Positions 1 to 11,593 are shown, numbered from the stretch's first letter. The stretch is 64,000 bases of DNA from Opeltia flavorubescens (GCA_000442125.1 KE546970.1:1046667-1110666), one strand, 5' to 3'. Made by a program: numbers and translations. The notes: generated by a model not told the origin, from the sequence alone.

Positions 1-2424
1 TCCGAGCGAGAAAGCACCCCATCACACCCCCCTCCTAAGGACACCCCAAGAATTCAGACGGCGTTGTCTCCCAGCAATGAAGAATCGTACTTCAACCTCG
101 GTAACAAGTCATCAACAAGCTCGATAGACTCGCTGTCAAAGTTCTCCTTGGCGGGCCAGCTCTCAACCCTGTCTTCATTACAGCTTCCAAACGCAGATTC
201 GTTTTCGATTGGCATTTCCTCTATCCCGACAGCACCCAAAGCCGCAAAGGCATTCGGCAATGCGGCCGAGCAAATGCGAAGATGGCTAGGAAAGGCTAAC
301 GACATCCTCACAACTATGGACGCTGAAGATGATGTTGAATGGGCCGCTGCAGGTGGGCGTGAAGGGTTGGACGGCATTGTAAAGGCAATCAGTCACTTTG
401 AAGGACTCGTACACCTCTATGTGAAAGCCATTGAGAACCTGCAAGAGAGACCCGACATTGCCGACGTACCTTCGGCAAGACTGCAAGCGCTTGTCGACCA
501 GATGGAAGTTGTCCTCGCCAGCTGGAGCAAAGTACGAAGTCATCTTAAAACTGTAAAGACACAGGTGGAACTTGCGATGGAATGGAAAGAGCTATGGGAC
601 GTCGTGCTGCGAGACATCACCCTGGAAGTGGACAATCTCAACCTCATTATATTTGAAATGGAAGAAAAGAGGTGTGAGGTACCTTCGCCAGAACCATTGA
701 CAGATACCGCTGGATTAGATGTACAAGAGCTTGAGACTATCGTTGAAGAGGCTCCGACAGACGCTCAGATAAAAGCGAATCACCGTTTTAGCCTACCCGC
801 TGCTTTCTCGGCTGATTCACCTTTGACATCTCCAAACTTCGCAAAAGCGCAAGATGACTCGAATCTGATGGCGCTTTTTGCAAGAATGCAGCCCCTACGA
901 GCTTCGCTGGACTTCCTCCCTATGACCTTATCAAGCTTTCGATCCAGGGCGGAGCAAGCCTTGCCGTCTGCTTGCAAGCAACTCGAAGATCGCAGAAAGA
1001 AACTAGAACAGGGATGGAAAGTCCTTGAAAGAGACGCTGAATTAGTGAGGCGAGAACTCAGTGAGGATAGATGGGTTATTGTCTTTCGAAACGCCGGGAG
1101 ACAAGCAGACAAACTCTGCGAGTCAGTCGAACGTAGTATCAGCAAACTACGAGAGTCGATCGATGCGGGAGCACAACACGTCAACCCGGCGATTCTATCA
1201 AAGAAGATTGAAAGCTACGAAGCAAAGAAGATTCACTACGGGCCCGCTATCGAGAGAGTCCTCGTCATCATTGAGAAAGGAGTCAAGGATCGGCAGACGA
1301 TCAATGGTGAGATTCTTCGACTACACCTAGACACTCGGAAGAGATGGAAATCTCTTGAGACCCAGATGAAGGAGTTGGATTTGGCTCTGGAGGATCTGAA
1401 CACGAACAAGAATCAGCAACTACGAGATTCCATTTCCACAATTGTCTCTTTAGATCGGTCAGCACCCGGCAGTATCGTGGAGACTCCTGGTAGCTCTCCT
1501 GCTTCGTCGGTGATGGGAACACCCAACGGTGCAGGCGACAGCTTTCCACCCGGCATGAAGGGTGCAAGCCGTCGAAGTAGTCTCGCCTCCTATTCAGCTT
1601 CACGATCAAGTAGCACTCGAAGAGTGTTCACTGCTCCTGGGGTCTCTACTTCATCCCAGGTCCCGCGCAAAACCCCGGTGACCAGGTCTATGACGTCTGA
1701 CAGTTGGTCCATGTCTCGTGGTACTTCCCCGTCCCCTTACTCGAAGCAACACTCTTCAACACCTACGCCAGGAAGTCGCCCTCAACGACCCAGTCTAAGC
1801 TCATCGGACCATAAGCCTCGGTGGAATTCTAGCCCAAAGATCGAGCATAACGATTTCCGTCCATCGTCTAGGGCTTCAAGCCAGCTCTCTTCCCCTGCAG
1901 GTCGGAAAAGCTCGTTAGCCTTCCGTTCACCTTCAAGTGCAAGTTTTCCATCCCCCTCGGGTGTCCCCCTGCCTAGTCCGCTCGGCCGCTCCGGAACTTC
2001 TTCTCCTGTCCCAAAGTCAGCTCCGTCCTCACTTCCTTACCGTCCACGCCTCGCCTCTGGCGCTCAGAGTTCGCTTGGTCATCGCCAACCCTCGATGCCG
2101 ACCTCGGTACACATGAATACTCCATCAGGACGTCGACAGACAACGGCTCCTCACATCCCATCAACTCGCCGTGAATCTCTCACCCCGCAGTCACCTCCTC
2201 CACCTCTCCCCTCGTCCGCACAGAGCGCCAGGATCACCGCGGAACTACGTGGGTCGCCAGAACAGCCAAGTCCTTCTAAGCGAGCAGCAGCAGCAAAGGC
2301 ATCGAGACCTTCAACCGCGATGGCGAGTTCACGGCGGATCAGCATGTTGCCGCAGCCCAAGAAGCCTATATCGCCTCTGAACAATAATGGCTCAGGAAAG
2401 GAGAGCGCGATAGGCAGGAAATAA
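1..2424 (+). CDS. KAR9: KAR9 family cytoskeletal protein (5' partial)
   Basis: The reading frame is open from base 1 to the stop at 2422-2424. No ATG lies near the first residues, so the true start is left of the window. The first ~450 residues are charged and helix-rich, with a conserved block around residues 60-220 that I recognise as the fungal Kar9 domain. The remaining ~330 residues are a basic, Ser/Pro/Arg-rich disordered tail. In yeast, Kar9 links microtubule plus ends, through Bim1/EB1, to actin and myosin V to position the spindle and nucleus. The tail is the expected microtubule/EB1-binding part, but I did not find a clear SxIP motif. The gene converges on the carrier gene at 3462. 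No intron is needed in the visible part. The family call rests on recognising the N-terminal helical block. Confidence 0.8.
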   Translation, partial: SERESTPSHPPPKDTPRIQTALSPSNEESYFNLGNKSSTSSIDSLSKFSLAGQLSTLSSLQLPNADSFSIGISSIPTAPKAAKAFGNAAEQMRRWLGKANDILTTMDAEDDVEWAAAGGREGLDGIVKAISHFEGLVHLYVKAIENLQERPDIADVPSARLQALVDQMEVVLASWSKVRSHLKTVKTQVELAMEWKELWDVVLRDITLEVDNLNLIIFEMEEKRCEVPSPEPLTDTAGLDVQELETIVEEAPTDAQIKANHRFSLPAAFSADSPLTSPNFAKAQDDSNLMALFARMQPLRASLDFLPMTLSSFRSRAEQALPSACKQLEDRRKKLEQGWKVLERDAELVRRELSEDRWVIVFRNAGRQADKLCESVERSISKLRESIDAGAQHVNPAILSKKIESYEAKKIHYGPAIERVLVIIEKGVKDRQTINGEILRLHLDTRKRWKSLETQMKELDLALEDLNTNKNQQLRDSISTIVSLDRSAPGSIVETPGSSPASSVMGTPNGAGDSFPPGMKGASRRSSLASYSASRSSSTRRVFTAPGVSTSSQVPRKTPVTRSMTSDSWSMSRGTSPSPYSKQHSSTPTPGSRPQRPSLSSSDHKPRWNSSPKIEHNDFRPSSRASSQLSSPAGRKSSLAFRSPSSASFPSPSGVPLPSPLGRSGTSSPVPKSAPSSLPYRPRLASGAQSSLGHRQPSMPTSVHMNTPSGRRQTTAPHIPSTRRESLTPQSPPPPLPSSAQSARITAELRGSPEQPSPSKRAAAAKASRPSTAMASSRRISMLPQPKKPISPLNNNGSGKESAIGRK

Positions 2425-3461
2425 TTGGAAATCGGAATCTCGAGCCATTAGGGACGATTCTACGTTTAAGATTCATGGCCTGCTACTTTTTTTCTTTTTA
2501 CTTCACATGACGTGTAATATGATGCGAAGCGATGGCGTTTTTGTTTTACGAGAGGAAAAGAGGGAACATGCATGGATAGTACGACAGGTACCTTTTGTCC
2601 TAGAAGGAGACAAATTGCAGGCAAATAGGTGGTGACCCGATTCTTGTATTTATCTTTGAAACCGGTCAGTTCTGTCTGACACTTGTCTTTTCTGAGACAA
2701 GAGGCGCGGAATGTTGGAAAAAGGGGCTGTAGGTAGGGATTGTATTTAAGGATGACGAACATGATTGAAAATTCAACTGGTAGCACCTTTTGTGCGCACG
2801 CCTTCGTCAGTATCTGTGGAACAAGCCTTTGGCGATCACCAAACACTACATGCAGCGTGTGGTGCGAGAAGAAAATAAAGATAGAAATAAAGACGCAGCT
2901 CCGTAGTACTAATTATGAAAGGCTTGACAATTTCTATAAGTCGAGAAATCTGTCTCCGTAGATATCACGAGTGGAAAAATTTCCCATTTCTCTATCGTTC
3001 CATAGTCTTTCACATATGTACATATTGAAAAGGAGAAAACTCTTCAAAAAAGGAGGTGCGAGATCTTTAATCCTTTTCACTCCGAATGTCCGTTTTTCTA
3101 ACATTTCCATGAAAACTTTTATCGCCGGCGCTATGCAAATGACGCTGTACTGAATTTTGCAATCAATGATGATGAACATATGTACGTGGTGAGTGCTCTT
3201 CGGTGCGAAAGATCAAGGCTGCTTATACGGGAGAAGATGGAGCTGTGAAGAAGTAAACGCAGCTGTTTCAGGTATATGATTACAGCCAGAATTCGTCGTC
3301 TCCAGACATCTTCGAGAAATATCATGAGCCCATGCGCCGAAGTACGCTGGGTACATGTGACATGGGCTACCGGAATAGCTCGTCATAGGAGGATATATGA
3401 TGGCTGAGCGCTGCTCGAAACGAGCCCAAGAAATTTTGATTAATTTGTATATGCCGACACT
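2425..3461. other. Convergent intergenic region, no gene seen
   Basis: About 1 kb between the stops of KAR9 (+) and the MTM1-like carrier (-). It holds only short unrelated open frames on both strands and AT-rich 3'-flank sequence. I see no repeat or RNA gene. Confidence 0.6.
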
Positions 3462-4814
3462 TCAGGCCTCGCTCGCTCTCCGTTCGTTCATACTCCTGGC
3501 CATCTTCTTTCCTATTTCGTAGCTGCTGATCATGATCGCGCAGGCAGGAGCGACCTTGAGACATCTAGCAGCCCAGCCACGGAACAAGCCAGGGGTGCCT
3601 TCCGTTTTCCAGATATGATATAGAAAGCGCGGCATCGACCGATCCTCCGGCCTTAAAGCCACCTTTTCCGTTTTTAAGGCCTTCTTGTGATCACCATCTG
3701 CCAGAACCTGTTGCCGGGTTTTACCCACGTCAAAGGGGGTGGTAACAATGGATGCGATTGCGCCGGAGATAGCACCTGCCAGAAAGCTGTCCACAAATGT
3801 TGCAGTATGGTTTTCGTCTTTTTGCAAAGGTGAAACATTCTGATGCAATCCCGTTGACGGGTACCGTAAATCTTTCAAACGGTCTCGACCAGTTTCGTAG
3901 CCCCACCAGTATATTCCGCTGAAAGGGACATCCCTCCACATTGTCAGGGTAAGACCTCTCCACAGAGATGTATACCCTTGCGCTTTTACGAGCTTTCTGA
4001 GCCCCTTCAAAGTCTCCCTAAACACTCCTACTCCACTTGTTCCCGAGGGTGCTGCCTGCATTCGAGTCCGGAACATTTCGATTGGACTGATGACACTTGC
4101 CGCAGCCACCCTGGCTACCGATCCGGCCAGCAATGGAGCATATGCATCCGGTATTACCTGATTGACAGGGCTGCGCTTGTTGTAGCGGAGAATGTCATAC
4201 CCGGTGAAATATATGACATTCGCTGGTATGGCCATAAGAAGGGTGGGTGAAAGCCCGCGCCAGAGAGAGGAGACACCTTCATTGCGAGCTATCTTACGTA
4301 GACCATCGAGTGTGGAAGTATATCTGTTGCGACGAGTCTCGTCAACGGCACACTCGGCTGCGGAAGAGGCTGACGATGCGACAGAGTCAACGGATGTTGT
4401 GAGTGTGGGACCCGCGGCTAGGCAGACTGGAGAGGTGTTGTTGACCCAGAAAACCTCGCGGCAGCAGGTGGTAACACCAATATTAGGAGGAAGACTGTTG
4501 AATGATGGAAGTGAAGATGAAGTAGGGCGAGGGAAGGATGAAGCGTTCGGTTGCGATTGCAGTCGCACCCGGACCACGTCAAGGGGGGTAACCAGCAGCG
4601 AAGTCAAAAGACTTCCAGAGACAGCAGAAAGCATCTTCTGTCCAGCTGATATATCGGTTTCAGGTTTTGCTTCCCCATCACTACCCATTGCCGCCGCAGT
4701 GCCGGATCCAGCATCTGCATGTGACATATTGGAATTTGCCCTTCCCTTGTAATCATATCGATTGTCCGGAGTGGCGAAGACTTGTTTGTCTACTCGTGAA
4801 GACTCTGCTGGCAT
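3462..4814 (-). CDS. MTM1: Mitochondrial carrier, MTM1/SLC25A39-40 type
   Basis: A single 450-aa exon. Three mitochondrial-carrier repeats are visible, each with its Px[DE]xx[RK] signature: PLDVVRVRLQ near residue 77, SPIEMFRTRMQ in the middle repeat, and TPFDVGKTRQQ in the last. A long low-complexity insert splits the first repeat (about residues 85-165), as is usual in the Mtm1/SLC25A39-40 branch. This branch sits in the mitochondrial inner membrane. Yeast Mtm1 affects manganese loading of Sod2 and iron homeostasis, and the animal proteins are needed for mitochondrial glutathione import. The ~60 residues before the first helix are hydrophilic. The gene is divergent from the F-box gene at 5185, with 370 bp between starts. 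A 186-aa open frame on the opposite strand (4192-4752) is a shadow. I am sure of the carrier family and fairly sure of the subfamily. Confidence 0.9.
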   Translation of the reverse strand: MPAESSRVDKQVFATPDNRYDYKGRANSNMSHADAGSGTAAAMGSDGEAKPETDISAGQKMLSAVSGSLLTSLLVTPLDVVRVRLQSQPNASSFPRPTSSSLPSFNSLPPNIGVTTCCREVFWVNNTSPVCLAAGPTLTTSVDSVASSASSAAECAVDETRRNRYTSTLDGLRKIARNEGVSSLWRGLSPTLLMAIPANVIYFTGYDILRYNKRSPVNQVIPDAYAPLLAGSVARVAAASVISPIEMFRTRMQAAPSGTSGVGVFRETLKGLRKLVKAQGYTSLWRGLTLTMWRDVPFSGIYWWGYETGRDRLKDLRYPSTGLHQNVSPLQKDENHTATFVDSFLAGAISGAIASIVTTPFDVGKTRQQVLADGDHKKALKTEKVALRPEDRSMPRFLYHIWKTEGTPGLFRGWAARCLKVAPACAIMISSYEIGKKMARSMNERRASEA

Positions 4815-5184
4815 TCAAAGGGCGTTGTGTCAGTCAGTAGAGCAGCTGAACATCCCGAGCGTGTGAGAAGAGATTGAAAATCGGTGTATCAAATGAAGCG
4901 GAAGGAAGATTAACAGAGAGATGACGCCAGGACGCTTGATCGGTCAATTACCAAAAATTTCCCCGAATCCGCATCTAATCTCTGATCTAATCTCCGCTCA
5001 GCCTTACGACTCTATAGACATTCGACTCATTCGATCCCGCCTGCATTTGGTGCTGTTCAAGGTACGTAAATCAGTCATCCCTATACTTATGTTAAAGCAC
5101 TCCTCCTCGGACTTTCCTAATGACTCACAGTGACTAATTTTCCGCGTATAAGTCGCTCTTCCCGTTCAGATCTTTTGTACAACC
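4815..5184. promoter_or_regulatory. Divergent promoter region, MTM1-like / F-box gene
   Basis: A 370-bp interval between two divergent start codons. Part must be 5' UTR for both genes. I see no repeat or clear binding-site array. Confidence 0.4.
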
Positions 5185-6815
5185 ATGGATACAACCAATC
5201 CGGATCTCGAGTCCTTTCGCAGAAAATGGCGGGAGGAAGTAACAGCTCGAGTCAAAGCAAAAGAGCAAGTTTCCAGCAGTAGTAAAATTCGTGTCCCCTT
5301 GGAAAAGCCAGAAAATCGAACGGGAAAGGTCGTGTTGCCTCCAAGTGACATACCCAAAGAGGAGGCTGAACATGTAGAAGGAATTAGTGCGCAGGCATAT
5401 CATGACCTCGAGGATAAGGAGGACGGGATTCGGCTAGGTGTAGAGGGTTTGGCCCATCACCTCGACTCCCAAAACTCGAAGGAGCCTAAATCCGCGTTGG
5501 AACACTACGAGAAGGCCAGTGAAAGAGAAGACCAAGGTCAACTTGGGGACAGCCTCAAATTATACAGGCAAGCATTCCGGGTGAGCTTGCCTATGAACAA
5601 GTGTGAGTCAGCACTGACCAGACATAGCTTGATTCCGGGGTTGACCAAACATACAAGCACAAGCACTTTCCGCCTTCTACTACCAAGACGAAACCTGCCG
5701 ACCCCAATCCTTCGAATGCTCCGGTCACGGTTCCTAATACCGCCCATCACTCCCTAGATGGCCTTTCCAAAATTTCGACGGCTCAGCTGATAGCATCATT
5801 TGCCGACGTGCCGATACCGTCAGCTCCACCGCCAACCGAAGGCTCGCCGCCTCCGCCCTGTCCCATCGCAGGTATTCCACTTGAAATCCTAATAGAGATC
5901 CTCCTCAAGACTGCCATTATCGACATCGCTGCCTTCGCCCGACTCCCCCTTGTCTGCAAGCGTCTAGCTCATCTCACCGCAACCGAGGACCGGATTTGGG
6001 AACGCATCTGCCACGGCCATGAATATGGTTTCGCAGCCATGCACTACACCTGGGTCATCGGCATCACAGGGCAGCCGCTCCCTACCACCCTTCAAGCATT
6101 TGACCTCACCCCCGATGATCCCCTCGACATCTCCACCCTCGCCTTATCGCACAACATCCCATTGAGCACTATTCAGCCTCTATCCCTCACGCTTTCTCCA
6201 GCCTACCCATCATACAAGCAAATGTTTCGTACTCGACCTCGCATCCGCTTCAATGGCTGCTATATCAGCACCGTCAATTATCACCGCCCCGGCGCCTCCA
6301 ATTCCCCTAGCAATGCCACCTTTACTTCCCCCGTTCACATCGTGACTTACTACCGCTATCTCCGCTTCTTCCGTGACGGAACTTGCGTCAGCTTGCTAAC
6401 GACCACCGAGCCAGTAGACGTAGTACATTACGTGACCAAAGAAAATATTCACTCTCATCACAACCGCGAGAGCATGCTCCCGTCGGCGGTTATGAGGCAT
6501 GCATTAAAAGGACGGTGGAGGTTGAGCGGCAGCCTCGACTCAAATTCTAGATTTTTGAGCACAAACGCAACAGATGAAATCCAAGCAGAAGGCGATGTAG
6601 ATATTGAAACCGAAGGCGTGGACCCAAAGTACATGTACAAGATGCATCTGGCTCTCCGCAGCGCGGGACGGGCAGGGGGCACCAGAAACAACAAGCTGAT
6701 CTGGAAGGGGTTTTGGAGTTACAATCGATTAACAGATGATTGGGCTGCTTTCGCGTTGCGCAACGATCGGGCGTTTTTCTGGAGCCGTGTGAAAAGCTAC
6801 GGGATGGGCTGGTGA
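5185..6815 (+). CDS. HRT3: F-box protein of the HRT3/Pof7/FBXO9 family
   Basis: Exons 5185-5580 and 5628-6815, 527 aa. The 47-bp intron starts GTGAGC, has a CTGAC branch site and ends ATAG. Splicing joins a TPR-like segment (about residues 90-132, an alternating helical stretch ending in KLYRQAFR) to the conserved YKHKHFPP region. The F-box follows at about residues 210-255, beginning IPLEILIEILL and including a VCKRL helix and IWERIC. The C-terminal ~250 residues are the family's Hrt3/FBXO9 domain. These proteins are substrate-recognition subunits of SCF (Skp1-Cullin-F-box) ubiquitin ligases. Yeast Hrt3 is little studied; human FBXO9 acts on TEL2/TTI1 and in mTOR signalling. A Pro-rich linker (SAPPPTEGSPPPPCP) precedes the F-box. 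The start is the first ATG in frame. Confidence 0.85.
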
Positions 6816-7242
6816 TTTGCGTGACTTATGAGCGGAAAAGCGGATGATTTCTTACGTGGGAAGAAATTGCTGTTTATGAGTAGCTGATAGGCGGTTGCAT
6901 TTACCTGGATTTTGATGGAAACCCCGTTTGCATGTATGGACATGCGTAGGTCAAAGTTACGGAGAATTACAATCATGATTATGCAGAGTAATTTGTTGCA
7001 GTGTAAGACGCCAGCTCTCGCTTGCTCTAATGCTCAGGTCTGTATTATTCGCATGCCGTGTGCTCGTCTACTGTTTCCTTCAGCAGGTGGAAAGAAACAT
7101 TTTTGTTTGGGTATCGTTGTATCGTTGTATCAAGTAAAGCATACGTCGTTATATGTCGAGATTATGCCCGGTCAAGATCCTAGGTTCGAATTGCCCCCAT
7201 GCACGCAACCCCAACACCATATCATTCCAGTCCAGAAACATG
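6816..7242. other. Convergent intergenic region
   Basis: Holds the 3' flanks of the F-box gene (+) and the zinc-finger gene (-). No gene is supported. A GGTTCGAATT string near 7191 resembles a tRNA B box but has no matching stem or A box. Confidence 0.5.
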
Positions 7243-8810
7243 TCACTGTCTAAAGTCCAGTTGAAAAGCCTTGTACCGTGGACCGATAACATGACACCTC
7301 GGACATGGTCGGCCCCTATGCTGTTCGCTGGAAAGTACATACACGCAGTCCGAGCAGAATCCAGATATACATTCTGTGCAAGCGTAGCTATCCTTTAAGA
7401 CACTGACCCGCCGGCAATTGGCGCAGTAGATTTGAACAGCCTGGGAATAGAATGTAGGCGATGTTCCAGCATCGGAATTTGTGAGACCAGAGGAGGGAAT
7501 GTGGAAATTATGACCTGAGGTAGAGGAGGACTGTGTGGATTCAATGGACGGGAACGGTTCGATACCCCTATCATCTGGAGGAGGCGGGGTGAGTGCATGT
7601 TGCAATGGCGATGCCTTGTACGTATCCAGGTGAGGGACGGCAGAGGCGAAAGGCGGCAGGGAGGCCCGTTTTATTGAGGATGGTGATTGAGGTATCTGTC
7701 ACTGACATTTAGCCGACCCGTCCGTGATGACGGCCATGACGTGGAGAAATATACCGGTGTTAAATCACGGTCTGAGTCAGCTTCATTGGCAGAAGTCGCG
7801 GCCTCCAGAAGGTCCTCCCATCTTTTCCCCTGGGCTGCTGCCGCAGGGCCATACGGTTCAGCCGAGAGTGCTTTCCTACCCTCGATGCTGAGTCGTCTAG
7901 CATGATCCGAGGATTTGTTGCGTTCGTGCTTCGGTTTCCGACTGTTTTGTGTAATCGAAGATTTCCGTGGTCTCGGTTTGTCCCTTCTGTGTAACGGGGG
8001 CAATGTAGAAGATCTTCCCGGTGGGGAGTGTCCCATAATTGATGGTAGCAGCTCTCGTGGTCGTGGTGATTGAAAGGGTGGTATGCTACTTGGAGGTGCA
8101 TGGTTTTGTATAGGTGGTAACTCGATGGATGAAGATTGTGTTTGTGGTCTGCGGTCATTCTCAGATATGTACCCCTTTATGAATCCCTAGTATCAGCTCC
8201 CGTGGCTATCCTTTAGTTTGAGGAAGCTTTGAGGACATGCTTACAACCTCTGAATCATAGTCAGTATCCGGTCTATGATTGTGGAGTTGTGCAAGGGCTA
8301 CAGCAGCAGTCGCAGCGGCGGGATACGCCTCGGAGAAGCTCCTCGGCGCTGCAGGCGAAGAGCCATAGTCATGGACCTGGACATCTCTGTCGTGGCCATA
8401 GACTGATCCGTATCAGCTCTGAGCAGAGTCCGGATGGGCAGTCGAACCTGAATTCTTGAGTGGAACAGAATTAATCTCCGCATATGTAGGTTTCTCGGCC
8501 GGTGGAGTGTTGATCATGAGTTGAAAACTTTCCTCGGTGGCAGGGAGCTTTGCAATGTAATACTCAGGATGTGCTCTTCGGATGTGCTCCTGCATCGAGC
8601 GATAGCGCTTCTCCTGGGTTTGGACTATCCATTAACTTGGGTTCCTTGTATACAGCAAGTGAAAGCAAGAGCAATTGAATGAGTAAATGCTCTCACCCCG
8701 AGGCAACGCTTGCGGCAATTGGAGCCATCCAATGTCTTCAATGGGCAAACAACTTCTTTGTCGAGTTCTGAAGCGGAGAAAGAGCTAGTCAAGGAGGATT
8801 TTGGTGGCAT
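7243..8810 (-). CDS. Conserved fungal protein with N-terminal and C-terminal zinc-binding motifs
   Basis: Model: exons 8697-8810, 8448-8613, 8245-8402, 7755-8186 and 7243-7695 (minus strand), 440 aa. The start is ATG 8810; the frame upstream has only a TTG. The N-terminus has a Cys/His motif (VCPLKTLDGSNCRKRC, then MQEHIRRAHPEYY), like a C2H2 finger split by the first intron. The middle is a long Ser/Pro/Arg-rich region. The C-terminus is a RING-like treble clef: YCANCRRVSVL, YACTECISGFC, CVYVL and CPRCHVIG. I know this arrangement as a conserved ascomycete protein usually labelled RING zinc-finger-like; its function is unknown to me. An in-frame TGA (8413-8415) must be explained. I place it in a 45-bp intron (8403-8447; donor GTTCGA, branch-like GCTGAT, acceptor CAG), which keeps frame. 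Otherwise the allele is interrupted. Confidence 0.7.
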
Positions 8811-9490
8811 TGGGTGCGGGATACCAGCAGGAAACGGGAAGTGGACTAAACCAAAACCGGTTCCAGATCCAGGACACAAGCTTTGGAGCTTCAGAGGTCG
8901 ATTGAGTAGCTGCGGACTCGACTCAATGGATCAAGAAGCGTTCAACTGGAGGAAAATTGCAAGTCTCCGCCGGCAGAGAATCGAAATGTGGGATGGAGCT
9001 CGATTCATTACTAAGGGCCTTTATCGGATAAATAGCGTCGTCGATCGGTTCAAGCCCCGCGTTTCCACTGCCTTTCTTGCATCCACTCACTCCGATCATT
9101 TGTGGGCTCTATTGATGGTGCGCATGCCTAGCTCTGTTCTTCCGCCTGGTGGATCCAACCTGGAAGCTGCCTTGGTCGAGGGAGCTGAGCTGACGAAACC
9201 ACTGCCGGTACAAAGAAATCAGCATCCGAGCTAGTGCCATTAGCTGGTCAGCATCAGTAAAGCAGTTCATGCAATAATTCAAAGGGACATGTGGTCAGAC
9301 TTTTAGGATTTTGAATGCTAATCCCTTGTTTGGGAATTTACTCGACAATGGCCATCCATAAGACAAATGATGAAACCTGCCTTGATAATTTGGCTGCCGA
9401 ACTGAAAGTGGGGAATATTTTTCGAAGAACGCCTCACGCCTGCACACCAGCTCGCTGAATCGCTGGACATCAATAATAAAACCATTCTTT
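8811..9490. other. Intergenic region between tandem minus-strand genes
   Basis: Carries the AOX 3' flank and the promoter of the zinc-finger gene. A 174-codon plus-strand frame (8710-9234) overlaps the zinc-finger gene's first exon and has no family look. I see nothing else. Confidence 0.5.
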
Positions 9491-10776
9491 TCACATGACT
9501 TCTTTCCTCTCCCATCCGGCCGGCTTGATGTTATCAATACCCTTGGTAGGATGTGGCTTGCTTGGATCTTCGTCTAAAGACCCGTCAGCGCCGCAACAGC
9601 TTGCTGTAGGCAAGGATATACTTACATTCGCTGACAAAAGGATTTGGATCGGTCTCCTGCTCAAGATTGCTCAACGTATGGTTGACTTCTCGATGCTTTG
9701 CCTCATCTGCTCGGATATAGAGCAGCAGATCGCGCATGGATCGATGGCCTTCGGGCATATTCCAGTACCGGACGGCAATCTCTGGTGCCTCAAGCGTCGC
9801 CCATTTTGGCAGCTTTCCCGCGTCGATATCAGCAATAGCACGAGTGTACGTGAGCACCGCTTCCTCCTCAAGATGGCCGACGAAGCGATGGCAAATCCGA
9901 GGGGACAAGAGGTATGACAGGAAGAAGCCATTGTAGAAGACTCCTTGGGCACCCAGGATCATGAACTTCATGAAGCGACCCGGCTCTGCCATCTTCATGA
10001 AAGTCAAAAGGTGCATGCGTTCATTGTATGCTTCTTCGAGAAGCGTCTCGATCCTAAAAGAATTAAAACCAAGCAGCAAAAATTAGGGCGCTATGAGCAT
10101 CACTCACCATCCATTATCCCTTTTCAACCGCCGTAAGCTATGGAGATGTCGTATCGAGGCGGCCACCATACCTGGAACACCTGCCACGCTCTCTAGGAAG
10201 AGAAAACGAACAAGCCATTTACGTTCGGTCATTGCAAACCAGCCTTTATTCTGACTGAGCGACGCCGAATTGGAATCTTCTTTAGGCTTGACGGATCCCT
10301 TATCGTGTGTGTAGCCAGTGGCAGTGTCCATGCCCCATCGCAGCAATCTTACCATACTCAAAGCTATACGGTCTGCCCAGTTCTTGGTCGATCGATGAGC
10401 CACCTGAATTGCGTTCATCTGCTCTTCCGTGTACCTACCAAAGGGTCAGTAAAGGCAAAAAGAAGATATCTCAAGAGTTGGTTATGGAAAGGACAACATA
10501 CACAGGATGATGCCATGCCGGAGGTGTGACCTTGATGCTTGGAGAATCCGATGGAGGTGGAAAGACCTCCTTGATCCGCCGCTGGCTTGTTGTGGTGAAG
10601 AGTCTAGGTGATGAGACTTTTGGCTGGTAGACCAGAAGGGAAGCCGAGCGAGGTTTCAGGTAAGCTGATGTTGAGCCATGTGAAGCATTATGGACGACCT
10701 GCAAAAGCCTTGTCGTTGCTCTGGGACTGGTAAGGGAGGTTGCTATTGGTCTTGTAGAATACATGACCGGACTCAT
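9491..10776 (-). CDS. AOX1: Alternative oxidase, mitochondrial
   Basis: Four exons (10502-10776, 10108-10434, 9626-10053, 9491-9573), 370 aa, the usual length for fungal AOX. Introns of 67, 54 and 52 bp have GTATGT, GTGAGT and GTAAGT donors and restore conserved junctions such as HHPVYTEEQM and [21 protein letters not shown]. The di-iron ligands are present in the classic motifs: [16 protein letters not shown] and [12 protein letters not shown]. The first ~60 residues are Ser/Arg/Thr-rich with few acids and look like a mitochondrial targeting peptide. The enzyme is an inner-membrane ubiquinol oxidase that reduces oxygen to water without pumping protons, bypassing complexes III and IV. In fungi it is typically induced when the cytochrome path is blocked. 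A single CCCCT (stress-element-like) lies upstream near 10897. Call is certain. Confidence 0.97.
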
Positions 10777-11593
10777 GTAGGAAGCAGGGAGTGAGTGGAG
10801 AGTTCTGGGTATGGAAGAGTGTCAATAGGTTGTGGTGGTGGTAGTTGTATGTTTGCTGATCTATAAGATCTAGCCGGAGCTTAGTGGTAAGAATCGCCCC
10901 TTAAGTATGAAGTGGACTATAGGAATCAATACTCCGAAGAATATTCGCAGAGGCTCCACAAGTGTCATGCGCCACTTGCTAAGGCTTAGGAATATAATAC
11001 AGTTGCGAATCAAAGTAGTAGTAGAAGCGTAAATGTCAGCGGAATGACTTAGCTTTGAGTGGCCGACGTTGTAACAAAGAGAATTTTACGGAATCGGAAC
11101 AATTCGGAATGGCACTTGCCTCAGCGGAGACGGGTTCGGGCTAACATTTAGGTGCCAGATTCGTGAGGATCACACAAGCTTTTGATACTGTTACTCACAT
11201 GACACAAGAGGAAGAGACAGTACCATGAATAGAAGGCATGGCTGGAGTATGCAGGAAGAGGCACTCTTAAGGTTGCATCGCGCACGAGAGTGCAGGCGAC
11301 AAGTCCCAAAGCCAGAGAAAGAGTCTCCAGGCTCAATAATAATCACTCAGGGCCTCGCATTTGTTCCTAAGCAATATTCGAATTTAACTCAACAAGTCAA
11401 CGAATCAAGTTGCAAGGTCAATGGAGTAGATAATTTGAGATATTGCTCGCAGCAAATATTATTTGTGTGTAGTAATCGGTCTAGAAGACTTCCTAGCCTT
11501 GATCACGTGTCGTGTCGCCGTTCTTAGCTCGAGATTTGTGAGCACACCACAGCGCGACGTGCTTGTACTAGACAAATTTTAAGCGTTTTTATC
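10777..11593. promoter_or_regulatory. Divergent promoter region, AOX1 / SWC6
   Basis: An 817-bp interval between divergent starts. It contains AT-rich stretches and one CCCCT at about 10897-10901. Short open frames here look random. I could not find a convincing paired CSG-N7-CSG AOX-regulator site. Confidence 0.4.

Noticed and set aside
4192-4752. 186-codon plus-strand ORF opposite the MTM1-like gene
   Set aside because: Shadow of a well-supported carrier gene; no family features of its own.
7140-7215. Possible tRNA because of a GGTTCGAATT string
   Set aside because: The flanking bases do not pair into a T-arm or acceptor stem and no A box is present.
8710-9234. 174-codon plus-strand ORF between the zinc-finger gene and AOX
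   Set aside because: Overlaps the first exon of the zinc-finger gene antisense and shows no motif or splice support.
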